From assembly GCF_014287585.1 (NCBI RefSeq), contig NZ_JACOOJ010000016.1:1-64000 (forward strand): a stretch of DNA of 64,000 nucleotides, written 5' to 3'. The notes under the pieces are model-generated. The model was not told where the DNA came from. It worked only from the letters and a program-made list of their open reading frames with translations, and did no database searches. Shown here one piece after another: positions 37,086-50,907 of this stretch (position 1 is the first letter of the stretch; each line of letters starts with the position of its first letter). This stretch comes from Parabacteroides hominis. GTDB lineage: Bacteria > Bacteroidota > Bacteroidia > Bacteroidales > Tannerellaceae. Made by a program: the position numbers and the translations under genes.

Positions 37086-39407
37086 ATGAGTAAAGGAACA
37101 AAAAGTATAGCCTTTTATTTGATGATGCTCCTGATCTTTGGCTCGCTTATGTATTTTATAGTCAAAGAAGGAGAAAGCCGGCAGGTCGAAACAGCTGTCC
37201 AGTCGATGCAAAACGCCCCCAGGGATATGGGGGAAGGATTTTTTGTGTTCTGGGATTCGGTCACTCATCATATCCAATCTTCAATCGGAATCCTCCTTCT
37301 GCAAATCATTACGATATTAATCGTCTGCCGCCTGTTCGGCTGGATGTTCCAAAAGATCGGGCAGCCCACCGTCATCGGCGAGATTGTGGCCGGTATCGTG
37401 CTCGGCCCGTCCGTGCTCGGACATCTCTTGCCGGAAGTATCCGTATTTCTCTTTCCTCCCGAATCATTAGGCAATATCACCATATTAAGCCAATTCGGCC
37501 TGATCCTTTTCATGTTCGCCATCGGTATGGAGCTGGACATCGGCGAAGTACGGAAAAAGCTGAAAGAGACCATCCTGATCAGCCATACCAGTACGATCGT
37601 TCCGTTTTTCTTCGGCATGCTGACAGCCTATTATGTCTATGAATCCTATGCCCATAAAGGGACACCGTTCCTTTCGTTCGCCCTGTTTATCGGGATTGCC
37701 ATGAGCATCACGGCCTTTCCTGTTCTGGCCCGTATCATCCAGGAAAAAGGGTTGACCAAAACGCATTTGGGAACCATCTCACTGGCAAGTGCCGCCAATG
37801 GAGACATCACCGCCTGGTGCTTGTTGGCCGTCGTGATTGCCATCGCCCAGGCCGGCAGCATGCTGAGTGCCGTTTACAATATACTGTTTTCGATCCTGTA
37901 TATTCTCTTCATGTTTTTTGCCGTTCGTCCTTTTTTACGGATGATCGGGCATATATACCATAATAAAGAGGTGATCGACAAAGCACTGGTAGCCCTGATG
38001 TTCCTGCTGTTGATCGTATCTTCCTATTTTACCGAGATATTAGGCTTGCATGCTCTTTTCGGCGCCTTTATTGCAGGTGTGGTTATGCCGGGAAACATCA
38101 AATTCCGCAAGATCATGACAGAAAAGGTGGAGGACGTGTCATTGGCGCTCTTCCTGCCGCTTTTCTTCGTTTCGACCGGACTGCGTACGGAGATCGGCTT
38201 GCTGAACACACCGGAACTTTGGGCCATGTGCGGAATCTTCATCGTGGTGGCTATTATCGGGAAGTTCGGAGGGGCCATGTTCTCCGCCCGTTTTGTCGGG
38301 GAAAGCTGGAAAGACAGCCTCTATATCGGGGCTTTGATGAATACGCGCGGTTTGATGGAGCTGGTCGTGCTGACAATCGGCTATGAGATGAAGATATTGC
38401 CGCCTTCCATTTTCGTGATGCTGGTTTTGATGACATTAGTCACGACCTTTATGACGACTCCGCTGGTTTCTTTCATCAAATTCTGCTTTAAAACCCGCGA
38501 CAAGATCAAGGAGCACCGGGTATATGCAGAACCGACTGATGGGGCATTCAAAGTATTGCTTTCGTTCGGACGTGCCGGAAACGGCCAGATCATGCTCGAT
38601 GTCGCCCACCAGATGTTTGCCCGTGGAAAGAACAAACTGGACCTGACGGCACTTCATCTGACTGTCGGCTCCGATGTCAATCCATTACATACGGATAACT
38701 TCGAGGAGGTGAGTTTCGGCCCTATCCTGTATGGAGCCAAAAAGTTAGGTATGCACATCCACACACGCTACGAGGTATCGAACAACGCCGGGCAGGATAT
38801 TTGCGACATCGTCAACAACGAAGGATTCGACTTCCTATTGGTCGGTTCCGGTATTTCCATGAGCGACTCGCCGGACGATATTGAGGCTACCCGCTACCGC
38901 ACTTCTTTTTATAACCGCTATTTCAAACGCTTCAAAGCTCCCGAATCCTGGTTTTATCCGGGTGCATTGCTGAAAGACAAGACAAAGATGTTTATCGCCC
39001 GCAGCAATTGCGACGTCGGCGTATTCATCAACCGCAATTTCGTAAAGGCCTCCAATGCCTTGGTCATCATCAGCTCCGAAGAAGACCTATTCCTGCTCGA
39101 CTATACAAGGACATTGCTGAAAACGACTCACGGTTCTGTCGGCATCGTCAATAAAGCAAGTACGACGACTCCCGGATACGACAAGATCATCGAAGCGATC
39201 GAAGAATTTACGGCCACCGTCCCGCAAGCGAATCTGTTGCCGGATAAAGACCTGACACCGGGATTGTTCAATGGCTATAACTTCATGCTGATTAGCTACA
39301 ACACCTGGAACGATGTATCCGAACACCGTAAAGAAGCACTTCAAAAAATGCCGTCGACATTGATCTTGAATAAGAACCAGCATAAGCAGGAAACGACAGT
39401 TTCATAA
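37086..39407 (+). CDS. CPA2-family cation/proton antiporter with C-terminal cytoplasmic domain
   Basis: This 773-residue inner-membrane antiporter of the KefB/NapA (CPA2) type exchanges Na+ or K+ for protons. After one N-terminal helix (about 8-26) and a short linker, the membrane core (about 65-475) shows GQPTVIGEIVAGIVLGPSVLG, the helix-break segment AFPVLARIIQEKGL, and the ion-site region SAANGDITAWCLLAV with a single acidic residue. It ends with TRGLMELVVLTIG. Residues about 490-773 form a soluble domain reminiscent of a universal-stress-protein fold (FKVLLSFGRAGNG, GFDFLLVGSGISMSD). It is not obviously linked to the neighbouring PULs. Confidence 0.9.
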   Translation: MSKGTKSIAFYLMMLLIFGSLMYFIVKEGESRQVETAVQSMQNAPRDMGEGFFVFWDSVTHHIQSSIGILLLQIITILIVCRLFGWMFQKIGQPTVIGEIVAGIVLGPSVLGHLLPEVSVFLFPPESLGNITILSQFGLILFMFAIGMELDIGEVRKKLKETILISHTSTIVPFFFGMLTAYYVYESYAHKGTPFLSFALFIGIAMSITAFPVLARIIQEKGLTKTHLGTISLASAANGDITAWCLLAVVIAIAQAGSMLSAVYNILFSILYILFMFFAVRPFLRMIGHIYHNKEVIDKALVALMFLLLIVSSYFTEILGLHALFGAFIAGVVMPGNIKFRKIMTEKVEDVSLALFLPLFFVSTGLRTEIGLLNTPELWAMCGIFIVVAIIGKFGGAMFSARFVGESWKDSLYIGALMNTRGLMELVVLTIGYEMKILPPSIFVMLVLMTLVTTFMTTPLVSFIKFCFKTRDKIKEHRVYAEPTDGAFKVLLSFGRAGNGQIMLDVAHQMFARGKNKLDLTALHLTVGSDVNPLHTDNFEEVSFGPILYGAKKLGMHIHTRYEVSNNAGQDICDIVNNEGFDFLLVGSGISMSDSPDDIEATRYRTSFYNRYFKRFKAPESWFYPGALLKDKTKMFIARSNCDVGVFINRNFVKASNALVIISSEEDLFLLDYTRTLLKTTHGSVGIVNKASTTTPGYDKIIEAIEEFTATVPQANLLPDKDLTPGLFNGYNFMLISYNTWNDVSEHRKEALQKMPSTLILNKNQHKQETTVS

Positions 39408-39417
39408 GCAGGAAGCA

Positions 39418-39468
39418 TGCCAATCCGCTTGCCCCCGCGTTAAACGCGGAGACAGAGCAGTTTTGACA
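39418..39468. terminator. Bidirectional hairpin between antiporter and GH2 gene
   Basis: A core CCCCGCG/CGCGGAG stem with a 5-nt loop is extended by imperfect arms starting TGCCAATCC and ending TTTTGACA. It lies between two converging genes and is a diverged relative of the hairpin at 24872-24924: both have TGTCAAAA at one end and GTCyCCGCG at the apex. Confidence 0.6.
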
Positions 39469-39520
39469 TACTTTCCTCTTACAGTCAAGGCCGGTTATAT
39501 TCAATTAGTATGTTGTCTTT

Positions 39521-41638
39521 TTATTCAAACCCGGCATGTACACCTTTGATGGAGAAGGAATCCGCTTCCCGTTTTTTCTCTCCGGTGTACATCCATTCGA
39601 TGACATCTTCGTACGTCTTGCCGTCTTTGCTAACAACGGTCTTCACGACGTTCTTTCCGTCTGTCAGGGTGACATTATCTATAATATAATGTACATCAGT
39701 ATAACCTTTATGGATGCCGGATAGTTCTTTGCCGTTCAGGAAAACTTTCGGTTCGCCGATATTGGAATAGACGGTGACGGAAGTAACTTTCTTCTCGCGG
39801 TCCACATTCCGGCGTTGTGTCAGGTACAGGACGGGATCTTCGCTCCAGTTTGCCTTGTACCAGAAATAAGAATCTTTCTTCGTCTTGCGGTCGAAAGTCA
39901 CCATGCCCTTCATGTTACGGGCGGGCAGGTCGCCGCGGTTTGCCAGAGGTGTGGCGAAATCGAAGGTGTTCCACAAATAAGAAGCGACAATATAGGGATG
40001 CTTGGCGATCACGCTCCACTGGTATTCGTGCGTCTTCGTCTGGAAAGTTTCCGGATAGAAGGGCTTCGTCCAGTTAAGCGAATTGTCCAGGTATTCGGTC
40101 TGGTGGGCCAGGTTGGCATCGGCTCCATATTCCGTCAACATCAGTTTCTGGTTCGGATAGTTCTTTTCCAGGCCTTCCACCCACGGTTCGATGTCTTGCA
40201 ATTTCTTTTCATACCAGCCGAAATAGCGGTTCATCCCCTGGATGTCGGCATTCAGGTTGACCGGATGTTCCATGTGCCCGTAACCGTTTACCGAAACGGT
40301 ATAGCGGTCGGGATCTTCCGTCTTTGCCAGGTCATGCAAGGACTGGGTCAGTTCCTTTGTATATTCGTGCGGATGATAGACTTCGTTATGCAGCCCCCAA
40401 ACATAGATGGACGGGTGGTTGAAGCTCTGGCGGATCAGTTCGCGGAGCTGGTTGCGGGCGTTCTCCGCTTCCTGTCCGGAGACACGGTTCACGAAAGGAA
40501 TCTCCGCCCAGATGATCAACCCTAAGCTGTCGCAACGCGAATACAGGTAGTCCGACTGCTGGTAGTGGGCAAAACGGACGGTTGTCGCACCGATATCCAT
40601 AATAGTAGCCAGGTCGAAGTCATGGTTTTCGTTCTTCAACGCACTGCCCAGCCCCCACCAGTCCTGATGGCGGGTAACGCCGTACATCGGATATTTCTCG
40701 CTATTCAGATAGAAACCCTCGCCGGCAACGATCTCATACTTGCGCAGGCCTAACGGCTGTACCACTTCGTCGATCACTTTCCCGTCCCGGATCAGGCGGC
40801 TCACGACCTTATATAAATAAGGATTCTTACGGCCCTGCCACAAGGTGGGATTCTTGATCTTGAAATCGGCTTCGAACGACTGTACGCCTTGCGGTGTCAG
40901 TTCGAACGACCGGCTTTGGGTAGCCACTTGTTTTCCCTCTTGATTATAAATCGTGTTCTGCAAAGTGAGCGGAGCCGGTTGCAACGTCCCATTATCCAAC
41001 TTCACTCTGACTTTTACATCCGCTTGTTTTTTGGAAACATTCTTCTGGGTGATATAGACACCGGAAGAAGCGCAATCGGTTACACATATATTATAAGGAT
41101 CTGTCACGATCAACCAAACCGGACGGTACATCCCGCCGTAAACGCCGAAAAGCACATGGTTGATAGGAATCACATCCGGGCGTGACGCATTGTCGGCTTT
41201 CACTATGATCTCGTTATCCGCTCCCGGTTTCAGCACCGTGCCGATCTCGCATGAAAAAGCGGAATAGGCTCCTTTATGAGTCGTAACAAGCGAACCGTTC
41301 ACATACACTTCCGCTACGGCTCCCACACCTTCAAAGCGGAGAAACACGCGTTTCCCTTTCATTTCGGCAGGAAAGAAATATTGCTTCTTGTAGTAGGCAG
41401 GCCCTTCGTAGAAATTATCAAACTGCACCTGCATGTCTTTTGCATTCCATGTGTGAGGAATCTCGACCTCGGTCCATCCACTCTCCCATTTCGGCGCATT
41501 AACGGCCAGTTCCTTGCCTGCCGGCGCTTTCTTAAATACCCAGCCGGAATTAAACGACTCGACAATCCGGCCTTCCGCCTGTATTGCCAAGCAGAAACAG
41601 ACCAACAATAAGGTTAAACTCAATACTCGTTTATTCAT
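39521..41638 (-). CDS. Glycoside hydrolase family 2 enzyme (beta-galactosidase type)
   Basis: This 705-residue exported enzyme has a signal peptide (about 1-21) and the GH2 layout: N-terminal sugar-binding sandwich (about 25-200, VEIPHTWNAKD, YYKKQYFF), immunoglobulin-like domain (about 205-310) and TIM barrel (about 310-610). The acid/base is Glu419 in GLHNEVYHP and the nucleophile is Glu503 in LMLTEYGAD. GH2 includes beta-galactosidases, mannosidases and glucuronidases, so the exact sugar is uncertain. It is transcribed divergently from the HTCS regulator and probably belongs to the same PUL. A C-terminal beta domain (about 615-705) resembles the DUF4982-type ending. Confidence 0.9.
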   Translation of the reverse strand: MNKRVLSLTLLLVCFCLAIQAEGRIVESFNSGWVFKKAPAGKELAVNAPKWESGWTEVEIPHTWNAKDMQVQFDNFYEGPAYYKKQYFFPAEMKGKRVFLRFEGVGAVAEVYVNGSLVTTHKGAYSAFSCEIGTVLKPGADNEIIVKADNASRPDVIPINHVLFGVYGGMYRPVWLIVTDPYNICVTDCASSGVYITQKNVSKKQADVKVRVKLDNGTLQPAPLTLQNTIYNQEGKQVATQSRSFELTPQGVQSFEADFKIKNPTLWQGRKNPYLYKVVSRLIRDGKVIDEVVQPLGLRKYEIVAGEGFYLNSEKYPMYGVTRHQDWWGLGSALKNENHDFDLATIMDIGATTVRFAHYQQSDYLYSRCDSLGLIIWAEIPFVNRVSGQEAENARNQLRELIRQSFNHPSIYVWGLHNEVYHPHEYTKELTQSLHDLAKTEDPDRYTVSVNGYGHMEHPVNLNADIQGMNRYFGWYEKKLQDIEPWVEGLEKNYPNQKLMLTEYGADANLAHQTEYLDNSLNWTKPFYPETFQTKTHEYQWSVIAKHPYIVASYLWNTFDFATPLANRGDLPARNMKGMVTFDRKTKKDSYFWYKANWSEDPVLYLTQRRNVDREKKVTSVTVYSNIGEPKVFLNGKELSGIHKGYTDVHYIIDNVTLTDGKNVVKTVVSKDGKTYEDVIEWMYTGEKKREADSFSIKGVHAGFE

Positions 41639-41660
41639 GATGTTTTAATTGATTGAATTG

Positions 41661-41668
41661 CAAAAATA
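41661..41668 (-). promoter_or_regulatory. -7 promoter box of the GH2 gene
   Basis: The minus strand reads TATTTTTG, 22 bp before the ATG at 41638. Confidence 0.5.
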
Positions 41669-41733
41669 GGATTATCAATTTGTTCCACCGTGTAAAATCA
41701 TCTCAATCCTGTTCAAGATCGTCTCCAAATCGC

Positions 41734-41741
41734 TATCTTTG
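41734..41741 (+). promoter_or_regulatory. -7 promoter box of the HTCS gene
   Basis: TATCTTTG fits TAnnTTTG. It is followed within 10 bp by the inverted repeat at 41749-41772, which would form a hairpin at the very 5' end of the mRNA. Confidence 0.55.
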
Positions 41742-41748
41742 CGGAATA

Positions 41749-41772
41749 AGAGACGCACAGCCGTGCGTCTCT
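41749..41772 (+). repeat. REP-like palindrome in the HTCS 5' leader
   Basis: Perfect 10-bp arms AGAGACGCAC and GTGCGTCTCT flank a 4-nt loop. This palindrome matches, from memory, a dispersed short repeat common in Bacteroidota genomes. Its placement between promoter and ribosome site means it is transcribed. Confidence 0.65.
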
Positions 41773-41783
41773 ACGCATAAACC

Positions 41784-45830
<4,047 letters not shown>

Positions 45831-45925
45831 GGGTGTATCTATCAAAATTCATCAAAATAAATGTTTTTTAGCACGTTGGTATGTTTTTATCCCCTTTTGG
45901 AATAAAATTACACGCGCTTGGCTTG

Positions 45926-45933
45926 TATCTTTC
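45926..45933 (+). promoter_or_regulatory. Possible -7 box of SusC 3
   Basis: TATCTTTC fits seven of eight positions of TAnnTTTG. Upstream lie a direct repeat of ATCAAAA (45841-45858) and CCCCTTTTGGAA (45891-45902), which could be regulator sites. This is the 172-bp gap between HTCS and SusC 3. Confidence 0.3.
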
Positions 45934-46002
45934 ATTCTTTTGACACAAAAAACAAATAGGACCGACAGGTTAATTATTAATTGTTTAATGTGCTAATAAA
46001 TT

Positions 46003-49000
46003 ATGAAAGGCATGAACAGACAACTACGAGGGAATTTGCCACCCAGTAAAAAGGCAAACGGAAAGAATAGATTTCTTTCTTTATTATTACTCTTTATGGC
46101 GTTTATATCCGTACAGGTATATGCGCAGGATGTAAAAATTTCAGGTACGGTAATCGCAGATGCCGACAAGTATCCGATCATCGGAGCCAACATTGTCGTA
46201 AAAGGAACAACCATCGGTACAGTCACCGATGCGGACGGCAACTTCTCCCTTGACGTTCCCCAAAACTCTACAATCGTTGTCTCTTACATCGGTTGCGAAA
46301 CACAAGAAATCAAAGTCACAGGATCAAAAACCCTAAGCATTGTTTTAAAAGACAATGCGATCGGTTTGGACGACGTTGTCGTAATCGGTTACGGTTCGCA
46401 ACGCAAATCGGACTTGACAGGGGGCATTGTGGCTGTCGGGGAAGAAAAACTCCAGATGGTTACGACAAACAACTTGCTCGACAAATTGGCAGGACAGGTT
46501 CCGGGTATGAATGTCACGACCGGCAATGCCAAACCGGGCGAAGACCAGTCGCTGCGCGTCCGTGGTGAAAACTCGCTGAGTGCGGACAACTCTCCGCTGA
46601 TCGTAATGGACGGTATTCCTTATAGCGGTTCTTTAGGTGACATCGATCCGGATATCATCGAAAACATGTCTGTATTGAAAGATGCATCTTCAGCTGCTAT
46701 CTACGGTTCACGCGGTGCAAACGGTGTGATCCTAATCCAGACTAAAAAAGGTAAAAAGGGAGCACCGACAGTCACGTATAAGGGACAGGTCGGCATGCAA
46801 CAGGCACAGCGCCGCATCGACATGATGAAAGGTGCCGAATATGTAAAATACACGCAAGACTACAACCGCATGAAATACGGTTATTCCGGAGACCAACTCG
46901 ACCCACTTGTACTTTTGAATCCGAGCGAACGTGCGAACTACCAGAACGGTTCAGAACTGGACTGGCAGGATATCATGTTCCGTAATGCTTTAACCACCAG
47001 CCACCAGATCAGTATTTCCGGAGGAACAGAGGCTACAACCTATATGGCATCGATTTCTCACCTGAAAGAAGATGGGGTTATGGAAAATACCGGACTAAAA
47101 CGTACCAACATCGCGTTGAACATCACACAGGTTTTAAATAAATGGTTAACCGTCGGAATGGGAACGCAAGCGATCCAAAAAGAATTCGGAGGAGAACAAC
47201 CTTATCTGGAAGCCGGACTGAAAATGAGTCCTTATGGTGTTTATAAAGATGAAAACGATCGTTACGTTGACTACCCGATGGATCAAACTTTGTTCTACAA
47301 TCCGATGGCCAATATAGACGCGACAAACGACAAAACAAACCGTAATGTATTCATTTCGACCTTTGCGGAAATTCAGTTCCCAATCGACGGTCTGTCTTTC
47401 CGTACAAATTTCGGTTACAACTACCGTAACAATTTTGTCGGATCTTATTACGGAAGAAATACTCTTTCCGGTAAAAAGGTGAACGGTTCCGCCTCCATAG
47501 AGAATATCCACTACTACGATTACACTTGGGAAAATCTTTTGAAATACAACAAGACATTCGGTTTACATAAAATTGATGCCACAGCCTTATTCAGTATGCA
47601 GGAAACAACTAAAAAGGAAGCGAAAGAATCAGGCGAAAGTTTTGTAAATGACGATTCCGAATATCACAATATGGCTGGTGCCGAAAAGAACAAAGAAATC
47701 ACGTCCAAACTGACAGAAACAGCCATGTTATCTTACATGTTGCGTTTGAATTATTCATATGCAAACAAATATTTGCTGACACTGACAGGACGTTCCGATG
47801 GTTACTCTGCTTTCGGTAAGAATAATAAATATGCATTCTTCCCTTCTGTCGCCGCAGCATGGAACATCTCTTCCGAAGAGTTTATGGAAAGTCAATCAAA
47901 CTATATGGACATGTTGAAAATCCGTCTTTCATGGGGTTCTAACGGTAATCAGGCCATTAACCCTTATCAGACACTTGACCGTTTGACACTGACCAACTAC
48001 ATTTGGGGTGACAACGGAACGATTGTAAACGGAGCTTATCTGCCGACAAACGGCGTCGGTAATCCTAATCTGAGATGGGAAACTTCACGTACAATCAATG
48101 CCGGTATCGACTTCAGTTTCTTTAACGGACGTCTTTCTGGTAACATCGATATGTATGTAGTCAACACAAGCGACTTGCTTATGAGCCGCACCGTACCTTA
48201 TATGAACGGCTACAAATCCATCATGGACAATGTCGGTAAAACTCGTAACAAGGGTGTAGAAATAGCATTGAATTCTGTCAACATCCAGAACAACGATTTC
48301 AGTTGGACCACAAATGTCAACTTCTCGCTGAACCGCGACAAAATTATCGAACTGCGTGGCGACGGTAAAGACGATATCACAAACAAATGGTTCATCGGAG
48401 AACCTCTACGTGTATTCTACGACTACAATGTTGTCGGGACATGGCAAGAAAATGAAACATACGTTGAAAACGGACACACAATCAGTTGGGATGCAACAAG
48501 TGGAAAATTCCTTAATGAAGAAGGTGTGGAATATCAGAAAGGTGCCGTTCCCGGTTCTGCAAAACTTGAAGATAAAGACGGGAATGGTTCCATCACGGCT
48601 GATGATAAGAAAATCATCGGTTCTAAACTGCCGAGCTTCCTGCTGTCGATGGGTAACCGTTTTGATTACAAAAACATCTATTTTTCTTTCTTGTTAAATG
48701 GTGTATTCGGACAGACAAAAGAACTGCATGATTACAACTTCGACCGCTGGATGCCTACATTCAACTACATCAGCGGAATGGATTACTGGACGCCGGAAAA
48801 TCCGACAAACGAAATGACTTCTCCGGTTTATGTTCCTTACGATAAACATTCATTCTACAAAAAGATGAATTATGTCAATATCAAGAATATCACCATCGGA
48901 TACACGTTCCCGAAGACAGCCTTGAATGCAATTGGAATCAGCTCGCTGAGTATCAATGCAAGTGTCAATAACCTCTATACTTTCAGCAACATAGACAACT

Positions 49001-49095
49001 GGTTAAACTTGGAAGATAGCGATGCTAACAGAAATATCCTCGTTACCTATCCGACAGCCCGTTCTTACATGTTTGGATTAAATCTTACTTTCTAA
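46003..49095 (+). CDS. SusC-like TonB-dependent transporter without STN domain (PUL 3)
   Basis: This 1030-residue outer-membrane importer has a signal peptide (about 22-42, ending VYAQD), then immediately a carboxypeptidase-regulatory-like domain (about 45-118, KISGTVIADADKYPIIGANIVVKG), a TonB-box-like DDVVVIGYGS, plug (LRVRGENSLSADNSPLIVMDG) and barrel ending FGLNLTF. The lack of an STN domain fits control by an HTCS rather than by sigma/FecR. The SusD partner follows after 20 bp. The likely cargo is a pectin-derived oligosaccharide, judged only from the downstream GH105 gene. Confidence 0.94.
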   Translation: MKGMNRQLRGNLPPSKKANGKNRFLSLLLLFMAFISVQVYAQDVKISGTVIADADKYPIIGANIVVKGTTIGTVTDADGNFSLDVPQNSTIVVSYIGCETQEIKVTGSKTLSIVLKDNAIGLDDVVVIGYGSQRKSDLTGGIVAVGEEKLQMVTTNNLLDKLAGQVPGMNVTTGNAKPGEDQSLRVRGENSLSADNSPLIVMDGIPYSGSLGDIDPDIIENMSVLKDASSAAIYGSRGANGVILIQTKKGKKGAPTVTYKGQVGMQQAQRRIDMMKGAEYVKYTQDYNRMKYGYSGDQLDPLVLLNPSERANYQNGSELDWQDIMFRNALTTSHQISISGGTEATTYMASISHLKEDGVMENTGLKRTNIALNITQVLNKWLTVGMGTQAIQKEFGGEQPYLEAGLKMSPYGVYKDENDRYVDYPMDQTLFYNPMANIDATNDKTNRNVFISTFAEIQFPIDGLSFRTNFGYNYRNNFVGSYYGRNTLSGKKVNGSASIENIHYYDYTWENLLKYNKTFGLHKIDATALFSMQETTKKEAKESGESFVNDDSEYHNMAGAEKNKEITSKLTETAMLSYMLRLNYSYANKYLLTLTGRSDGYSAFGKNNKYAFFPSVAAAWNISSEEFMESQSNYMDMLKIRLSWGSNGNQAINPYQTLDRLTLTNYIWGDNGTIVNGAYLPTNGVGNPNLRWETSRTINAGIDFSFFNGRLSGNIDMYVVNTSDLLMSRTVPYMNGYKSIMDNVGKTRNKGVEIALNSVNIQNNDFSWTTNVNFSLNRDKIIELRGDGKDDITNKWFIGEPLRVFYDYNVVGTWQENETYVENGHTISWDATSGKFLNEEGVEYQKGAVPGSAKLEDKDGNGSITADDKKIIGSKLPSFLLSMGNRFDYKNIYFSFLLNGVFGQTKELHDYNFDRWMPTFNYISGMDYWTPENPTNEMTSPVYVPYDKHSFYKKMNYVNIKNITIGYTFPKTALNAIGISSLSINASVNNLYTFSNIDNWLNLEDSDANRNILVTYPTARSYMFGLNLTF

Positions 49096-49115
49096 CATTA
49101 TAATTGAATTTGAAT

Positions 49116-50714
49116 ATGAAAAATATATTAGCAACTGCCGCTGCTGCATTTTTATTGGTGACATCAACCGGTTGTTCCGGTTTTCTGGATGAAGAGCTAA
49201 AAAGCTCGCTGGCTCCGGATAATACATACACAAGCAGCTATGGCTTCGAAGTTGGCGTGAACGGATTATACGGTTGGGCCCGTTCCGAATTTAACACATG
49301 GGGAGACGCAACCACAAGCCAGGGACAAGCTTGTCCATACGAATCATTCCAGGTTGCGACCGATATTGTCTATACCGGTCATGGTGACGGTTCATTGGTT
49401 CCTTTTGAGAATCTATCTTATACATCTTCCACCACATTCGTTACATCTTATTGGAATTGGGGATATGGCCTGATTGCTTCTGCAAATGAAATTCTCGAAT
49501 ATTCGGAAGGCGATGTTAATTGGGACGAACCGACCGACAAAGCCTATTACCAAGCTGTCGCCCGTTTCTTCCGTGCTTACGCATATCGGTATCTTGTATA
49601 TCTATACGGAGATGTTCCTTACGTTGATAAAATTGAAAAAGATTTCCGTATAGATTTTACCCGCACACCCAAAGCGGAAGTTTTAGGCAAAATGATTGAA
49701 GACTTGCAGTTTGCAATCGAAAACCTTCCGGAAGATCCTGACAAAGTAGAAGTAGGCCAGTTAACAAAATGGGCTGCTCAACATATGCTTTCGGAAGTAT
49801 ATCTCATGGCAGGCAAATATGCGGAAGCAGAAACAGCAGCAAAAGCTGTAATCGATTGCGGTTACTTCAATCTGATGACTTCACGCTTCGGTGCAGACAA
49901 AGATGAAGCCGGTGACCCATTCTCCGATATGTTCAAAGAGTACAACCAGAACCGTACTTCCGGTAATATGGAAAGTATCTGGGTTATGCAGCTCGAATAC
50001 AACACGACCGGAGGTGGCGGGGAATATGAAGACTGGACAAAACGTGCCTGGGTTCCCAAATACTACAACGAAGACGGTTTTGTGCTGGCAGACTCTTTAG
50101 GAGGACGTGGTTTGGCACAGATCGTTCCGTTCAAATGGTGGATCGACAGCAACGACTTCTTCGCTTCAAGCGATATCCGTAACTCGGAATACAACATCAA
50201 GAGAAACTGGTATTACAACGATGCTTCCTCCGATAAATACGGAAAGAAAGCCGAAATCACAGAGGACACATGGACTAAGTTCACCGTATATCCAGCTGTC
50301 ACGAAATTCTTCTACGGAAAATCTGAAAACTTGAGCTACGGTGGTAACAATAAAGACCGTATGAAGTTCCGTCTGGCTGAAACATATCTGCTATTGGCTG
50401 AAGCACGCCTAATGCAAAACAATGCACAAGGAGCCGCAGATGCGATCAATGTAATTCGCAAACGCGCCAATGCACCGGAAATTACAGCCAAAGATGCTAC
50501 GATTGACTTCCTGCTGGACGAACGTATTCGTGAATTGGTTGGTGAAGAATTGCGCCGGTTTACACTGGTTCGTACAGGCAAATTGGTTGAGCGCGTAAAA
50601 AAATACAACTCTCACAGCAATACGATGGACGAGCACCACACATTGTGGCCGATCCCGCAGACCATCATTGACTCTAACACAGGAGCCGAGTTTCCGCAGA
50701 ATCCGGGATATTAA
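49116..50714 (+). CDS. SusD/RagB-like outer-membrane glycan-binding lipoprotein (PUL 3)
   Basis: This 532-residue lipoprotein has signal MKNILATAAAAFLLVTSTGC (lipobox Cys20). The SusD fold is indicated by NEILEYSEGD, ARFFRAYAYRYLVYLYGDVPYV, MKFRLAETYLLLAEARLM, DERIRELVGEELRRFTLVRT and the terminal NPGY. It works with SusC 3. The ATG at 49116 is used; the frame extends upstream only to a TTG. It differs clearly from the two SusDs of the ECF loci. A rho-independent terminator follows 38 bp after the stop, so the two downstream genes rely on their own promoter or on read-through. Confidence 0.93.
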   Translation: MKNILATAAAAFLLVTSTGCSGFLDEELKSSLAPDNTYTSSYGFEVGVNGLYGWARSEFNTWGDATTSQGQACPYESFQVATDIVYTGHGDGSLVPFENLSYTSSTTFVTSYWNWGYGLIASANEILEYSEGDVNWDEPTDKAYYQAVARFFRAYAYRYLVYLYGDVPYVDKIEKDFRIDFTRTPKAEVLGKMIEDLQFAIENLPEDPDKVEVGQLTKWAAQHMLSEVYLMAGKYAEAETAAKAVIDCGYFNLMTSRFGADKDEAGDPFSDMFKEYNQNRTSGNMESIWVMQLEYNTTGGGGEYEDWTKRAWVPKYYNEDGFVLADSLGGRGLAQIVPFKWWIDSNDFFASSDIRNSEYNIKRNWYYNDASSDKYGKKAEITEDTWTKFTVYPAVTKFFYGKSENLSYGGNNKDRMKFRLAETYLLLAEARLMQNNAQGAADAINVIRKRANAPEITAKDATIDFLLDERIRELVGEELRRFTLVRTGKLVERVKKYNSHSNTMDEHHTLWPIPQTIIDSNTGAEFPQNPGY

Positions 50715-50751
50715 ACAATGAATACCTACTGACGGACACACTTATATGGTG

Positions 50752-50793
50752 AAAGGGGAAGTTCTTGCAAAAGGGACATCCCCTTTCTTTTTG
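50752..50793 (+). terminator. Intrinsic terminator after SusD 3
   Basis: Arms AAAGGGGAAGT (50752-50762) and ACATCCCCTTT (50776-50786) pair with one mismatch and are followed by CTTTTTG. Confidence 0.7.
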
Positions 50794-50868
50794 CTAAAAA
50801 TCATTGGATTTGGTACATTTTTTAATCATTTTGAGATGATATTATTATATTCAGAGCCTTATCTTTCC

Positions 50869-50876
50869 TATTTTTG
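50869..50876 (+). promoter_or_regulatory. -7 promoter box of the GH105 gene
   Basis: TATTTTTG fits TAnnTTTG, 31 bp before the ATG at 50908. It lies after the SusD terminator, which supports a separate transcript for GH105 and the heme protein. Confidence 0.5.
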
Positions 50877-50907
50877 GTGCAGAATTAAAAGAAACATAAC
50901 AAATATC

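Noticed and set aside
46003..46030. Antisense RNA promoter at SusC 3
   Set aside because: No TAnnTTTG box on the minus strand lies near the start codon, unlike SusC 1 and 2.
50746..50907. N-terminal extension of the GH105 protein
   Set aside because: It would run through the SusD 3 terminator and the -7 box; the signal peptide begins at 50908.
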